64,000 nucleotides of DNA from Monilinia fructicola (GCA_008692225.1 VICG01000012.1:1178001-1242000); one strand, 5' to 3'. Shown: positions 11,907 through 24,970, counted from the stretch's first letter. Made by a program: numbers and translations. The notes: a model not told the origin generated them from the letters alone.

Positions 11907-13549
11907 ATGGATGAGTCCCCTGTATCAGAGGATGATGCTACCATCTCTGCTTTGGAGCCACGGAGATTCTCGTTTGAGGAATAAAAAGTGTTCCAAGTCT
12001 CCCAGTGAAGTCACCACGGAGCCGAGTGAAAATGACACAGTCACACATGAGGTACAAGGTGAACAAAGTGCAATGGGAATCACGGCCCGACGTTCCAGAC
12101 GTTCTGACAAGAAGGTTCAGAAATCGGAATCGGAAATCTTAGAAGAGGTAATGAAGCCACTCACAGATGATGAACGTAAGGCCTGGAAAGGGTGGTGTGA
12201 GCTAGAGAGTGATCCAGTAAGTTGCTATGTTTGAACTTGTGTGTACTCTATTAATGTGTCTACCTCATCAGGCACTTTTTAATTTTCTATTGCGGGAGTA
12301 TGGTGTCAAGGACGTCAAAATTCAGGAAGTTTTGGGCTTGGAGGATGAAATGTTACAATATCTGCCGTATGAATGGTTCCATCCATCCCCAATGCTTAAA
12401 ACTCATATTGACATGCCCTAAGGACGCCGGTTTACGGGCTAGTTTTTCTTTTCAAATACATAGATGACGACTCGGAGGATGAAGAAGAACACCCAAGATG
12501 TCCAAACCATGTTTGGTTCGCCAATCAAGTCAGGATGATCCACGATATTACCTAGGGTCTCACTAACAAGATGCAGACTACACATAACGCCTGCGCTACT
12601 ATTGCTCTTTTAAATATTGTTATGAACGTCCCGGATCTTGATCTCGGTGAAAATATTAGCAGCTTTAAGAAGGTCACCCAACTTCTCAAACCAGCATATC
12701 GCGGTCAAAAACTGAGCGAAAACGAATACATCCGAAATCTCCACAATTCGTTTGCTCGACGAATGGATATTCTAAACGCAGATCTGGCGCTTTCCAACGA
12801 AGTATCCGCCTGGAAGAAAAGAAGAAAAATGAAAAAGAAACCTGGAAGGAACAAGGCCAAGTCAGATGAGGAGCCGGGTTTCCATTTTATCGCATTCGTT
12901 CCTATAGAGGGCGTTGTATGGAGACTTGATGGCCTACAACGCCAACCAGTGAGCTTAGGTAATTGAACACAAATTATTGCTCGGATGCGGCTAACAATTT
13001 AAAGGAGAATTTAACGACGACTGGATCTCCGTTGCCCGTACCAACATATATCAGCATATCGGCAAGTACGGTGACGGTTTGCAGTTTAATCTCTTATCCT
13101 TGTGTCGAAGTCCTCTCCGTACCATTCCTCTGGAACTTGCACAGAACATACACGCAATCAACCTCGTCGAAGCCATGCTGTCACAACAGAACCCGGGTTG
13201 GAATGAATTCAATCAGACGGACGTTTCCGAGCTCATTAGAGGACCCTCGGAGGCACTGGGAGTAAGTGACAAGATACTTCACGAAACTGTACTTTCTGCA
13301 AGCACTGGAAAGATACTTGAACAAGCAAGTACAGATCCAAGCACCCTTCTTCTGTTGCGTCAGCAATGGGTTGCTGAGCAAAGAGAACTGCGCATCACAT
13401 ATATGGACGAGCTGTCCGCAATCAATGAAGAGAACGAGCAAGCAGCGAGACGGAAGAAAGACCACACGCCATTGGTTTATCGCACATTGAGAAGCTTGGC
13501 TGACAGAGGGCTTTTGAAACAGATTATGGAGGAGGTTCAAGCGATATAG
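11907..13549 (+). CDS. Ubiquitin C-terminal hydrolase (UCH, peptidase C12; one-base frame break)
   Basis: Deubiquitinating cysteine protease of the UCH37/BAP1-like type. Five exons (11907-12216, 12272-12366, 12423-12528, 12571-12958, 13005-13549) give 480 aa. The domain starts near residue 96 (WCELESDPALFNFLLREYGV). The oxyanion Gln is about 170 (HVWFANQ), the nucleophile about Cys178 (THNACAT), the catalytic His about 275 (GFHFIAF) and the Asp about 290 (WRLDGLQ). The QRQPVSLG segment and a helical C-terminal extension of about 190 residues follow, as in proteasome- or chromatin-linked members. A lysine/arginine-rich insert (WKKRRKMKKKPGR) sits between Cys and His. The N-terminus MDESPVSEDDATISALEPR joins SRLRNKKCSKSP only if one T is removed at 11967-11968. 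Convergent with the F-box gene at a 73-bp gap. Confidence 0.93.
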
Positions 13550-13622
13550 AGTGGACAATATATTCAGCTAGTTCTTTACGCAGATCTAACTTTTCAATTG
13601 TAGTAATTGATGCAAGTACATG

Positions 13623-15612
13623 CTAGTCATCAGGATACTCATCCCTGAAGTTTGCAATAAACCGGCAGTTCTCCTGATCGTATCGCTTAAAATACTGGCC
13701 CGCCACTCTCATCAACGATGTCACGTTGGGCTGCTCAATTATTCCTATATTGTCCTCTGCCACATAACGTATGCTGGCATCTTCTACACTGTTGTCATAT
13801 TCGTCAGCGCTTGCACCTTTCACATTACAGATTAGGGATACCTGCAGTACGTGATAGAAGCTTTGATGCCTGCCCTCTCGGGTATGAATCGATTTGATGA
13901 TCCGCGATCCAGCTGGAGCTCATGTGGCACTCGATATCCCAACCAATTATCACCGCTGTATAACCATATCTTTGATGGCGAAATGCTGTCCCAATCCTAA
14001 ACTTCACCTGGTCTGTCCCACTGGATTGATTGCGAGTCCTCACTTGCCTTGGAGTTGAGTCTACGGCACGAATTAATCTTAGTTGTTCAACTAGTTCAGA
14101 ATACTCTCTAGTAGAGCTGTTATATGATGAGAGAATGTATTTTTCGATCAGTGGAACATCCTCTGGGAATGATTTCTCAAATCTGGACAGTAGCATGGGT
14201 ACAAATTGACGCCGGTTATGACCAGCAGGCGTAGGTACTGGATTTAAAAGAAAAGTTGCCCAGAGAGCCGAGTAGACTGCATGATCCATTTCTAGTAACG
14301 GCACGCGTTGCAATCGGGTGGTAATAAAGGGTGGGTCTTGACGAGGATGTGGATTTTGTATGTCAGAAGAGTACTCTCGGACCGTTGAAACTATATTTCT
14401 GGTCGCACGGAGAACAATATTGCTTGTAACGGATGAATCTGCGACATATGTGGCGAAGGATACTCCTCGGACACCCCACACTGTCAACATGCGCTGAAGA
14501 TTCTCCAAAGGGACCTCCGAGGTTGATCGATATGGATCTAGATACATAGGTTGAACGGCACCTTCCTTCTGTTTAAGTGGCTTGTCGTCGAGATCCCTAA
14601 AAGACCTTGGAAGAACCATGGCATATACGTGACTTGGCATACCGCAGACCCTAGCGTCAAGCCCAATTCTACGAGCTACCGCACAATATATTGCAACCGA
14701 GACCAATGGTAATGAAGAATGTTCTGGCTCCTGCAGAGCTAGACCGATATAATTATTTTGTAAATCACGGTAGTTGAGTTCAGACTTGAGCCCCAAGAAG
14801 TTGTGTTCGCGTAGAAATGTAACCACTGCGAGTGCTTGCTGTCGAGTGGACATTTGATTAAGTTTGGGATAGTTATTCCGTGTGCGAGCGGCAAGATCGT
14901 CGAGGATATCGGAAATCTATGCCAATATGTCAGGTATACGCCCAATTGATTCAGTACTATGATAGAGACCCTACCTCCTGCTGGTCTCCTATATTGTCAT
15001 GTAAGATGAACATATCGTACGCTCCCAATGCTGCTTCAAGACATATATCCTCTCCCGCAGCAAGCTTCGACCATACTGCGAGAGCTTTTGAGCGATGAAT
15101 GTAGTCAAGCATTGCGCAAGCATAATGCCTATACACAAATTAGTGAAGAAACTATGTGCGCATGAAATAGCTTACTTTCTGGCAAGCTGGTCGTCCCCAC
15201 GTATGCGACAATGTCGCAAAAGAGTATCTTTTGCATCATATCCAAACTCCCCAATTTCTCCAAAATTCGCGATACGGTTGGCTCGGCTTTGGAGGAGGTT
15301 GTTCAAAGCTTTTGTCGTTCTTGAGTCTACATTGTCTCGATGCATATATAAAGCTTTCCAATCCACATTCTCCTACAGAACCCGCAACCTTTTGGCTAAA
15401 AGAATGTTTTGCATCCCAGTATTTGAAGAGTGTGCAACAGTGGTGTCGCCAAAGTAAACGGCGCATTCCCCAATCGGTTGAAGCGCTTCGAAACAAGTTG
15501 AAACAGTCGAGAGATTATCGTGCGGAGAGATGTAGTAGAGTATTTGCTGCAAAATTTCATCGGGGAGAGAGGTAAAAGCAGAGACTCGGCTTGCGGAATC
15601 GTTGAGAGGCAT
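13623..15612 (-). CDS. FBXO21-like F-box / transglutaminase-like / YccV-domain protein (four frame breaks)
   Basis: Predicted SCF ubiquitin-ligase substrate receptor. Exons 15612-15176, 15128-14975 and 14916-13623. An F-box (SLPDEILQQILYYISP, about 15-30) is followed by a SirB1/transglutaminase-like region (ALAVVTFLREHNFLG, VSVAIYCAVARRIGLDARVCGMPSHVYAMV) and a C-terminal YccV/HemiDNA-binding-like domain (KFRIGTAFRHQRYGYTAVIIGWD to ASIRYVAEDNI). That order matches animal FBXO21. Homology needs one base removed at each of four places: 15498-15499, 15451-15453, 15367 and 13869-13875. For example, LSTVS continues as LVSKRFNRL, and YPRG continues as RHQSFYHVL. With all four corrected the total is divisible by three and gives 626 aa. 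The transglutaminase-like part probably lacks enzyme activity, as in FBXO21; this is inferred. Confidence 0.9.
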
Positions 15613-15776
15613 GGCAGTAATAGGGTTCTCCTAATGATAGTTGTATTCTAAAATTAAATCTCGAATATGTGAGTTAAAACTTATACGTCGAATCAAATAG
15701 GATGTGTCGATAGGAGTGCTATGAGTCGTAGTCGTGAAATTTGACTACTGAGTATTCTACTTGCGAGAGGCAGGTA

Positions 15777-15832
15777 GTTCAGACGTTCAGACGTTCAGAT
15801 GTTCAGACGTTCAGACGTTCAGATGTTCAGAT
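15777..15832. repeat. 8-bp tandem repeat GTTCAGAC/T, seven units
   Basis: Seven head-to-tail copies of GTTCAGAC or GTTCAGAT, followed by a degenerate copy. Lies about 165 bp upstream of the F-box gene start, so within its probable promoter. Confidence 0.9.
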
Positions 15833-16081
15833 GTTCGATGTTCAATCAATCATTACCTAGATTGGAGTAATATTTTTCTACTCTACCTTGAAGATTGACA
15901 AGATAAAACATACATCCTGTCTATGAAATGGTGATAAGATTTCATATGATGGATTTTGTCGTCCATAGAGTTTTCCTTTTTAAGGATGAGAATTTCACAA
16001 TAATATAATAAGTGAGTGTAAGAGAACTCGTAGATGATCCTATAGGTGAATATAAATACAAATATAAATAAATATAAATTT

Positions 16082-16225
<144 letters not shown>

Positions 16226-16535
16226 AGGATATTATTATTCTGCCAGTACTATCTAACCTACTAGGTAGGTAGGTATGGATTGTATGTATGGAGCCATGGA
16301 GCCGGGCCGTGGAGTACATCATAGATTAGGAATAAGGAAAGAAATTACTAAGCAGAGTTAGATCTCCACTTGAACTTTAAATTAAACTCTTTATAAAATA
16401 TAAAAAAATTATAAAAAATACTATAGTACCCAACGGAATGAAGAGGATCTATAATCTTACTACTATTTATATATATATATATATACTTATATAATTCCTT
16501 CTATACTTACTTATACGTTTACTTATATATTAACT

Positions 16536-16938
<403 letters not shown>

Positions 16939-17587
16939 CAATTGATTAATTGATTAATTAATTAATTGATTTATATATTTACTTATATATTTACTTAAAT
17001 CATAACCCCGCCAAAGCACATAACCTTGGAAGTCCTAGGTAAGTACCTCGTACCAGGTACCTATTGATATCCATAACAATAACAATCTCCTTGGAAGGGA
17101 GTAGTTCCTCAATACTGTAACTAATATATCTACAAACAAATACATACTCAAGTGCAGCAAACCAGTTCCAGTCCATGAATATAAATAAATGAAGATGGAT
17201 TCCATAAGTCATCGATGAGGCATGGGACACTGATAAATTAGTTCTCTTACTCGGCACAGTCCACTCACCCACTGGTGGTATACATGAATGAATGATACGG
17301 ATACATTCAATCATATTCATTCTACTTTCTCAAGATCGAGGTAATAATCTGATGGAACGTACTTTGTTCAGCTATTCGACTATAAAATTACTGACTACCT
17401 ATCTACTATATCATTATTCTAAAATAGAGGGTGGATTGAGTGATAATAGATTTTTTCATCAATCTACTCATCGCCACCATTGGATATCATGGAGAAAACA
17501 AAACGCCCGTATATGCTGTCTAGACTAATCATCCTACTCCCGCTAATGGCAACAAACAGTGCTGAAGCGAATTTCCAATGCTTCTTG

Positions 17588-19349
17588 TTACATGATAGTG
17601 CAATATCGTTGTAACGGTGTTTGTTCTGAAGGGTGAGTATAATATATACCAAACCTCTCCCTGCCATCTATCGTTTCATGCTCGATTTGCTTTTCCTTCG
17701 TCTCCTTGGGAAAATTCTTTCGGAGAAACTTGGAGAGTTTTTCATCGATGTTGTCTATGCGTATTAGCTAAGGATCGTGTCACTAAGCTCATTCTAACAT
17801 TATAGTTAACCTACCTTGATCTGCCTTCAAAATAACCTCATCTCGGCATAAAGGGCAAGCATTCGTCCCCCGTCTTTGCATGAACACTGTACACCGAACA
17901 CACAATACGTGGTTGCAACCCATTCTTATAGGTCGCCAAACTATGGCAAGACAGACGGGGCAGGTATAGTCACTCAACTGAGGCACTATCTGAACAAGAT
18001 CTTGCGTCATCTGTGCACAAACTGATTTTGCCATCGCTTCCGTCATAATAGCGTCGGACTGGATCAATCTTGGGAATGTTTGCCTAGCACCAAGGGTCGT
18101 CCTTTTTGTCAAATTCTATTTTTATTAATAATTATTCGAAAAGACATCAAGTTGAAGAGGTACTCGGCCTTTAACCATAAGAACTTGGAAAAGTATGGAA
18201 CCTACTTTTTAATATCTTAGCAATGGCTTTCTGATTGATCTCCTGGAACTGGAGATTCCGCAATAGCGTGACGTTGATGCTTATGAACTGGTTCACTATT
18301 AAGGTTAGCATCGTTTGTCTGAAGGACACGAGAATCCAATATACATACGTGCTTTCCGGCTAGTGGGGAGTTTGAATGTATCTACGATCCCTCTCTTAAC
18401 TACTTCACCCCTGAAACCACCTGCCAAAAGCTTTTTCAGTCAAACGGCCCTCATACACTTAGAGGATTATGCACACTTACTGTAATCGCTTCAACGCGGC
18501 CACACTATCACGCTTACCGTGATCTTTTTCAAGGTCTGAGAAGAAGATTCCAGCTTGTAGGTAAACATCAAACAATTCTCTCCATCGATACTGGTCGGTT
18601 TTTTTGAACCTTGAAGGTTCACTAAGCTTGACGAGCTCTTTTGAAAGGTCACCAACCTCGGCGACCAGAGCCTTCTGTTCCTCGTCTTGGAGTGCATCTA
18701 GATTTTCAACATCTCCCTGCAACAGACCGAAGAATTCTGCGTCAAAAGTAAGAGGCACCTCAACCTCACGGACAAGGGGTCGTTCTGTCCCGCTTTCTGT
18801 CGGTGAATGTCTGCAAGTCACATTAGCAGTTTTGAAATGGACTCCCAGAAAAAATGCACTTACACGGGAGGAATTTCTCCAGTGTCACGACCGGTGGTAT
18901 CGCTTAGTGACACATCTGAAAAATCCTGGTGGTGATTTACCAAATCCTCAAGATATTTCCTCGTATCAGCTGACAGCCTAGCATCAACGGTAACTCCTTG
19001 TTCAAGCCGTAAGATGAGGGTGGGCCTGAACTCTGAGCCTTTTTTACAGTTAATATCTCTCGCAGGAAAAGCATGAAAATATTGGTCATACCCTTGAAGT
19101 CGTACAAGTAAGCAGGGCCAGTACTGGAAATCTCTCTCAACTTCGCAAAAGCGCGGCGGGATCAAGACCACACGCTGCTAACTCGGTAGCAATCTGAGGT
19201 TATCTTAGCTTTTGCTCTTCTTTCTGGGATGCCGACCGACCTTTTTTGAGGGATTTCTTGAGTAGACCATACGGAATTGCAGAATCTACCCAACGTGGCG
19301 GAAAACCTTCTCTGGCAAGGGCATCTTTAAATTCTTTGGCAAATTTCAT
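17588..19349 (-). CDS. SPX-RING E3-ligase-like protein with C-terminal CaaX-like box (frame breaks)
   Basis: Likely phosphate/inositol-pyrophosphate-sensing ubiquitin ligase. Eight exons: 19349-19241, 19193-19092, 19038-18864, 18810-18481, 18420-18349, 18295-18206, 18115-17815 and 17754-17588. An SPX domain opens the protein (MKFAKEFKDALAREGFPPRW, then AIPYGLLKKSLKK, and later YRWRELFDVYLQAGIFF with the DHGKRDS segment). A C3HC4 RING follows (CPVCLAIVWRP, CNHVLCVRC, CPLC). The last four residues are C-T-I-M, a possible prenylation signal. Homology requires removing one base at 19242-19247, two at 19147-19150, one at 18408-18411 and one at 18103-18107, all homopolymers. Phase then closes at every junction and gives 446 aa. 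The exon 1 donor would be GTCGG, which is unusual. There is a 1.7-kb divergent gap to the DnaJ gene. Confidence 0.9.
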
Positions 19350-21082
19350 GATGAATTATGCACTTAGATAATGTTCTGTTGACGTTGCAAATTTTTGCTT
19401 TGTCTGCTATAAAGCTATCAAGAAGAAAAATTCAAATGGCATTATTTGAAAGCGAGCAAACGGGTGGGTTATGATGATGAGATTATTATTGTTGTTGATA
19501 GATATAAAGGGGAAGACGACCTAATAGATAGATAGTATTTGGGTAGGGATTTGAGGATGCAAATCCCTTGAACTATAGAGCTTCAGCTTTAACCACCGAG
19601 GTCATTGATGAAGCTTGATGCCAACTTGGAAGAGAAAATTTGAAAAGAGGTTTTGAAGGAAACGATGAAAATGCTAGTAACGAGAAGAAGAGTAATACAG
19701 CACGAGTAGTATATATATATATATATATATGTATATAATAAACTAGTATTATCGATTAGATACATAGGTACGCACCTAGGGACCTAGTAAGCTTGGGTTA
19801 TTCGGTATGGGTATATATATATATATATATGTATGTACTCGAGTACTCCGTATATATATACGGAGTATGTGTGATATATGATATATGATATCGGATTTAT
19901 GATTTATGATGATGTTACAGTATCAGGGTGAGTGAATTATCCATGGATGTATCTAATTTACCTCTCTAGGTAAATCAGATACTGCCCAGATGATAATATG
20001 TCTAATTAGACCTTGGACATTTTTCTTCTTTTCCACTCTTTATTTGGATTATACTTAGTCGCAGCTGATGTAGTTGATTACTTGCCATCAACCCGTCTCT
20101 ACCTAGAATTCTATAAAACAACATGCCTTGACTCGTAATGACCAATCAAAGTGAAGAAAAGCGAAAAGTTAGTTATCCCGGTGATCTAAAATCGTGTACC
20201 AGTAAATATGTTTGTGGATCAGATGGGAGAGAAGAGTACTCCGTGAGGTATTTTGGATGTAATTTAGACGTACTCGAGTATTTTGAAACGTAATTACTCT
20301 GTATTTGAGATGTCCACGGTACTCCAGGGCTTTAGATGTCCACGGGTATTTGCATCTAAATTTCATTCGAGTAAGTTGGAATAAGTTACTCCTACCTACT
20401 AGCTAATCTTTGTATTGATGCACCAACTGTCTGGAGCCTCATCACCACGTGCTGTTCAAATAATACAAACTACTAGGTATACAACTCAACCTCTCCATCA
20501 TCAACCATTGTTGTGATTATTTCCTCCCTCTCTACCTGCTAGGTAGTCCTTCCTTACCCTCCAAGTAGAGGGAATAGTCATGGAAATTTCAACTGCTTTC
20601 GCTACGATGATATACAGAGTACAGTATAGGCAGGCTAATTGTTGTTACACCGCTTTGGCTCGCAAGGATAAATCCATCCATGCATCCATTACCCGAGATC
20701 GTTTAGAGGTTCCAAGGGTCTATTCTCAGGTGTCCACGGGTACTCCGTGTACCCGACTCCGTAGGCAGAATGGATTTGGTTTGATGGCAAAACTAAGGCG
20801 GTGTAATTTCAATTAGCTCATGTCTGCGGTGTCCCCCTGGTACTGTATAACGATGCTTATGTAATACAGCAATGTGAATCCCATCGCGGGGCTTCAAGGT
20901 CAGTACTTGCTCCAAGGTCGGGTTCCTCATTGCACTTTTTTGGGGTGCAACCGTTCAAGAATGAGAATTTTATTATTATGATTGTCACACCATACAAAAA
21001 ATTTCATACATCTATCTACTACACTTACTCCGTACATCACTGGATTCACACTCTCTGGTGGTTATTATCAACGTCATAGTCA
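19350..21082. other. Divergent intergenic region with TA runs and palindromes
   Basis: 1.7 kb between outward-facing genes. It holds TA dinucleotide runs (about 19709-19730 and 19812-19830), a perfect palindrome ACTCCGTATATATATACGGAGT around 19844-19866, and several ACTCCGT and ACCTAGG motifs. A 78-codon frame at 20580 has no family features and is not called. Confidence 0.5.
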
Positions 21083-22960
21083 ATGGGTGCAGAACAATCT
21101 TCCTCGCGGGGAGATATACAAAACAATGGCGGGGTCATGAAAACATGTTACTACGAATTATTGGGCGTCGAGCGGCATGCCTCAGATGACGAGTAAGAGC
21201 TTAGCTTTCAATTTGCTAGTATCCTAAGATTGATGTCATGCCTTTAGGATCAAAAAAGCTTACAGAAAGAAGGCACTAGAACTTCACCCTGATCGAAATT
21301 ATGGCAACGTCGAAACTGCCACCGCAAAGTTTGCCGAAGTACAATCTGCCTACGAAGTCTTGTCAGATCCACAGGAGAGATCATGGTATGACTCTCATCG
21401 GCTATCGATACTTGGAGGTGGTGACCCAGCAGAAGACGATTTTGCAGAAAATGTTCGAATTACAAGCGCTGCGCATATTATAAGCTTGATTGGGAAATTT
21501 GATTCAAGTATCCCCTTCACAGATGCTCCAAACGGATTCTTCGGCATACTTCGTGAGACATTCGCAACTCTTGCAAAAGAGGAAAATGCAGCATCCGATT
21601 GGGATGGCCTTGAAAGAGTCGATTATCCTGATTTTGGGAGCGCCGACGATGACTATGAGGGTGTAGTCAAAACATTTTATAGATCTTGGGTGAACTTTAC
21701 TACACAGAAGTCCTTTTCATGGAAGGACCTCTACCGGACCTCTGATGCGCCTGATAGGGCAACTCGCCGGTTAATAGAAAAGGAAAATAAAAGGTCTAGG
21801 GATGATGCTAAAGCAGAGTTCAACGATGCCGTCAGGCACCTTGTTTTGTTTGTTCGAAAAAGAGACCCTCGCTTCACCCCGAATTCCCAAACAGAGACGG
21901 AAAGACAGAAAGTATTACGGGATATGGCGTCGGCTCAAGCAGCTCGTTCACGAGCGGCAAATCAGGCCAAGATGAACAATTATGTAGTTCCCGATTGGGC
22001 AAAACCGGATGATACCGAGGAACACTTTGAAGAATCATCCGAAGAATCCGAGGTTGAAGTATTGGAGTGCGTTGTTTGCAACAAGACCTTCAAAAGTGAG
22101 AACCAATTCGAGGCTCATACAAAAAGCAAAAAAGCATGTCAAGGCCGTACAAGCTATCCAGAGGCAAATGCGCAAAGAAAACAAATCCCTTCATTTGGAT
22201 ACCCCATTAGAACCAGAAAGTAGCACTCTTGATGATGAATTCGAAAAGCTTGAAGTTACCTCGGACAATGGGAAGTATGAGCCCGCTATTCACGATGAGA
22301 TTGATGTCAGAGGAGAAGCGCATCCCTCAACATACGATCATGACTCGCCTCTTACTCGGCCTGAAGATGCAGTCAAAAACGATTCCGACCCTGAAAGCGT
22401 CAACGATGATTATGCACCCAGAACTGCAATTGAGGAAAGATTGGCAGGAGGATTATCAGAGGATGAAACACCCGTCAAATCCGAGGAATCAAAACATGAT
22501 AAAGAACAAGATGCTTCTAGCAACTCAGCTCCGAAGAAACCTCTCGGCAAAGCCAAGGCTAAGCGTGCCAAAAAAGCTGCTCAAAAGGAGACTGCCGAGC
22601 AGCAGGGTCAGAATGTAAGTTGTTTGTATTGGTCTGTGTCCAATAGTCTACACTAGCAGACCAGCTACAAGTTTTTCATTGTTTGAAAAGCTACAAGTCT
22701 GTGAGGATGGGTTGATCATTTGAACATTCTAATCCTTGGATTGAATTCGAGAATCAAAAAAACCCCCCTCAATGTCGACTCCGGGCTATTTGAACACTAA
22801 TCTGTCAACCATAGGTCACTTGTTGCTAACAAAATTCTAGTTTAAATGTGTGACATGTCTCGAATCTTTTGCCTCCAAGAGCAAGCTCTTCACCCATATC
22901 AAAGAGTTTGACCATGCTCAACCTGTACAGAAAGTCGGCAACTCAAAAAAGAAGAGATAG
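21083..22960 (+). CDS. JJJ1: DnaJ-domain protein, JJJ1/DNAJC21 type (one-base frame break)
   Basis: Hsp70 co-chaperone of late cytoplasmic 60S ribosome maturation (yeast Jjj1, human DNAJC21). Three exons: 21083-21192, 21248-22614 and 22841-22960, giving 531 aa. The J domain is at about 20-95 ([16 protein letters not shown], then [17 protein letters not shown] with the HPD motif). The middle carries the family segments [19 protein letters not shown] and KRDPRF, and a U1-like C2H2 zinc finger ([23 protein letters not shown]). An acidic/lysine-rich linker and a second zinc finger ([23 protein letters not shown]) end the protein. The first finger reads into the linker only if one A of the six at 22128-22133 is removed. 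The terminal lysine-rich stretch suits ribosome contact. Confidence 0.93.
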
Positions 22961-23203
22961 AGGGTCGGTTATTTGGAGCATTGGGTGTGGTTTGTGTTGG
23001 CTTTATACCCTTGTAGAATGAGGCGTTTTAGAGAAGAATGTACGAATATGGATGGGGCTTTCATAAATGCATCGTGATTCGATGAGGTGTTTGCAAGATT
23101 ACAATTTGACATGATAATGAATTAAGCCTATTTCTATAGAATTCCGCTACCCTGAACGCCTAATATGCCCAAGCTTCCTCGAATATATTGTTGCCCCAGC
23201 GCC

Positions 23204-24697
23204 CTAACCATCCAATATAGTATCATCATCGTCATCGTCAAATGTTTCAACCTCGTCAATAGCCCCATCCCGCTCTCCGCCAAGGCCATACAATGCTGGG
23301 TCTTTATCCGCAACATGAATCACACCCTTGCCTTGTACTTCTTTGACGGCCCGTCGCCATTCTTTCCAGTCGTTCTCGTCTCGTATCAAGAATGCAATGA
23401 GCATGCTCGGATCCATCTCCTTTATGTGGAGTCGTCGAAGCCGGCGTGTATGGCATGAGTCGATGTCTTCGACAGTATAGTCTTCCACGTTATCTTTGTA
23501 TGGTAGCGCTGGTCGAGTTTGATGAGGGTCCAAATAAAAGAAATCAGACTCCTGCACCCCAATGAAGTAGTGCGATGAGGAAGGGCGACCCCTGTACGCG
23601 ATTATTATATGATCACGATGATTTTACACAGAAATACAACTTACCCTGCTATTCCCACAGATTGAGGCATCTGTAAGGAGTACTTCAGCGCCTCCCAGTA
23701 GACAGGAGTTATCTTGTCGAGCCCAAGCCTAGTACCCACCAAGATGAGAGTCGGCGTAAAGTCCGTATTATTTGGCTTTGCGATGCTCATGAAAGTATCT
23801 TCGTACACATCCGATCCATCACCTGTAATATATACACCCGCAGCTCTGATTCAGCCTGATTATTGGTCAACGCCCTATGTCTAATCAGCATTTGGCATGA
23901 ATTCCCCAAGATGGTGCTCTTACTGGATACAACGAGCAGTGGCAGATGGTCCAAACCACTCTCCGGGGTGCTTCCCACAAGCACTTGCACCATGCTCCAC
24001 GAACTTGTGAATTGAGTAAGGGGCTCTAGGATCATCGGCGAATAAAGTCAGGATTTTGCGTTCTTCGTTACTAGATAGGCCGCGACGCCATTCTAGGTGA
24101 TGATTAGCACAAGTACCAAGTAGAACCACGAGGAGAAGACGAACCTCTGCCCATCCTCAGAGTAAGGAGAGCATTAGCTAAGAGGCTCTGCCCGGACCGT
24201 ATCATACAACCCCAGCCCGTGTCAGATGTAAAGCCGCCTTGGTCAACAAGCTGACTTCTGAGTCGTACTGATAGTGACATCGCAGAGAAGGCTTTTGGGT
24301 CCTGAGACTTAGGTATCGCTGGAAAGTTTGATCGATATGTGAGCCATATCTTGGCTTCGAAATCATCAAGGAATGCAGTTGGCCATCCGCCATCTCTGTT
24401 GGATGTATCGCAATCATCATAAGCTGAGCCTGATTCAAGGCTCCCGACTTTACTATCTGGTGGAGTCGTGGACTTGGTGTGGTGGGTGGTGGAGATTGTG
24501 CAGATTGTGCAGGTAGATATCCTCCTTCTTGGGGAGGAGAGTCTATAACGGGAGCTGAAGTGGATGACTTCTCCGGAACTAGGTATTCTTCTCCTAGGCA
24601 CCAGATGGGTGACCTTGATGCGGTATCATTGGTAGGTTCAGGATCCCAAAAATACTGAACGAGGCGTTTTGTAACGACCTAAATCAACCGTCGTCAT
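23204..24697 (-). CDS. ATG4: Autophagy cysteine protease ATG4 (frame breaks)
   Basis: Processes and deconjugates Atg8 during autophagy. Exons 24697-24145, 24092-23924, 23874-23645 and 23591-23204 give about 445 aa. Markers: VQYFWDPEP near the start, [20 protein letters not shown], the catalytic cysteine in [40 protein letters not shown], and the catalytic Asp/His pair in [22 protein letters not shown]. An acidic tail with a run of six Asp ends the protein. Frame corrections: one extra base in the T run 24667-24670 (K of GRYKRLVQYF), a compensating shift somewhere in 24455-24485, and two extra bases (or one missing) at 23829-23834 in [11 protein letters not shown]. The N-terminal low-complexity segment is the least certain part. 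Confidence 0.92.
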
Positions 24698-24970
24698 GGC
24701 TGAATGCGACTATGGTTCGTGACTAAATTGTGTTGAATGCACATAAGACTTGACGAGTGTTGGGGTCAGGAATAGCGGGGGACGGAACAGTACAAGTGAT
24801 GCGAGGAATATTGAACCAATTACTGATGAAATAAAAGTATATTGAAGTGTATGAAGTAGATAGATAAGATAGGGACCGTTAACCCCAGTAAGAGCAGACT
24901 GTAGCTGAGTTGAAATGGGAATATTATTGAGGAGTTGAGAAGTTGAGAAGTTGGGAAATGGAGATGATGT

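Noticed and set aside
20580..20816. 78-codon plus-strand frame in the SPX/DnaJ intergenic region
   Set aside because: No domain, no signal peptide, contains the dispersed ACTCCGT words, and is flanked by simple repeats.
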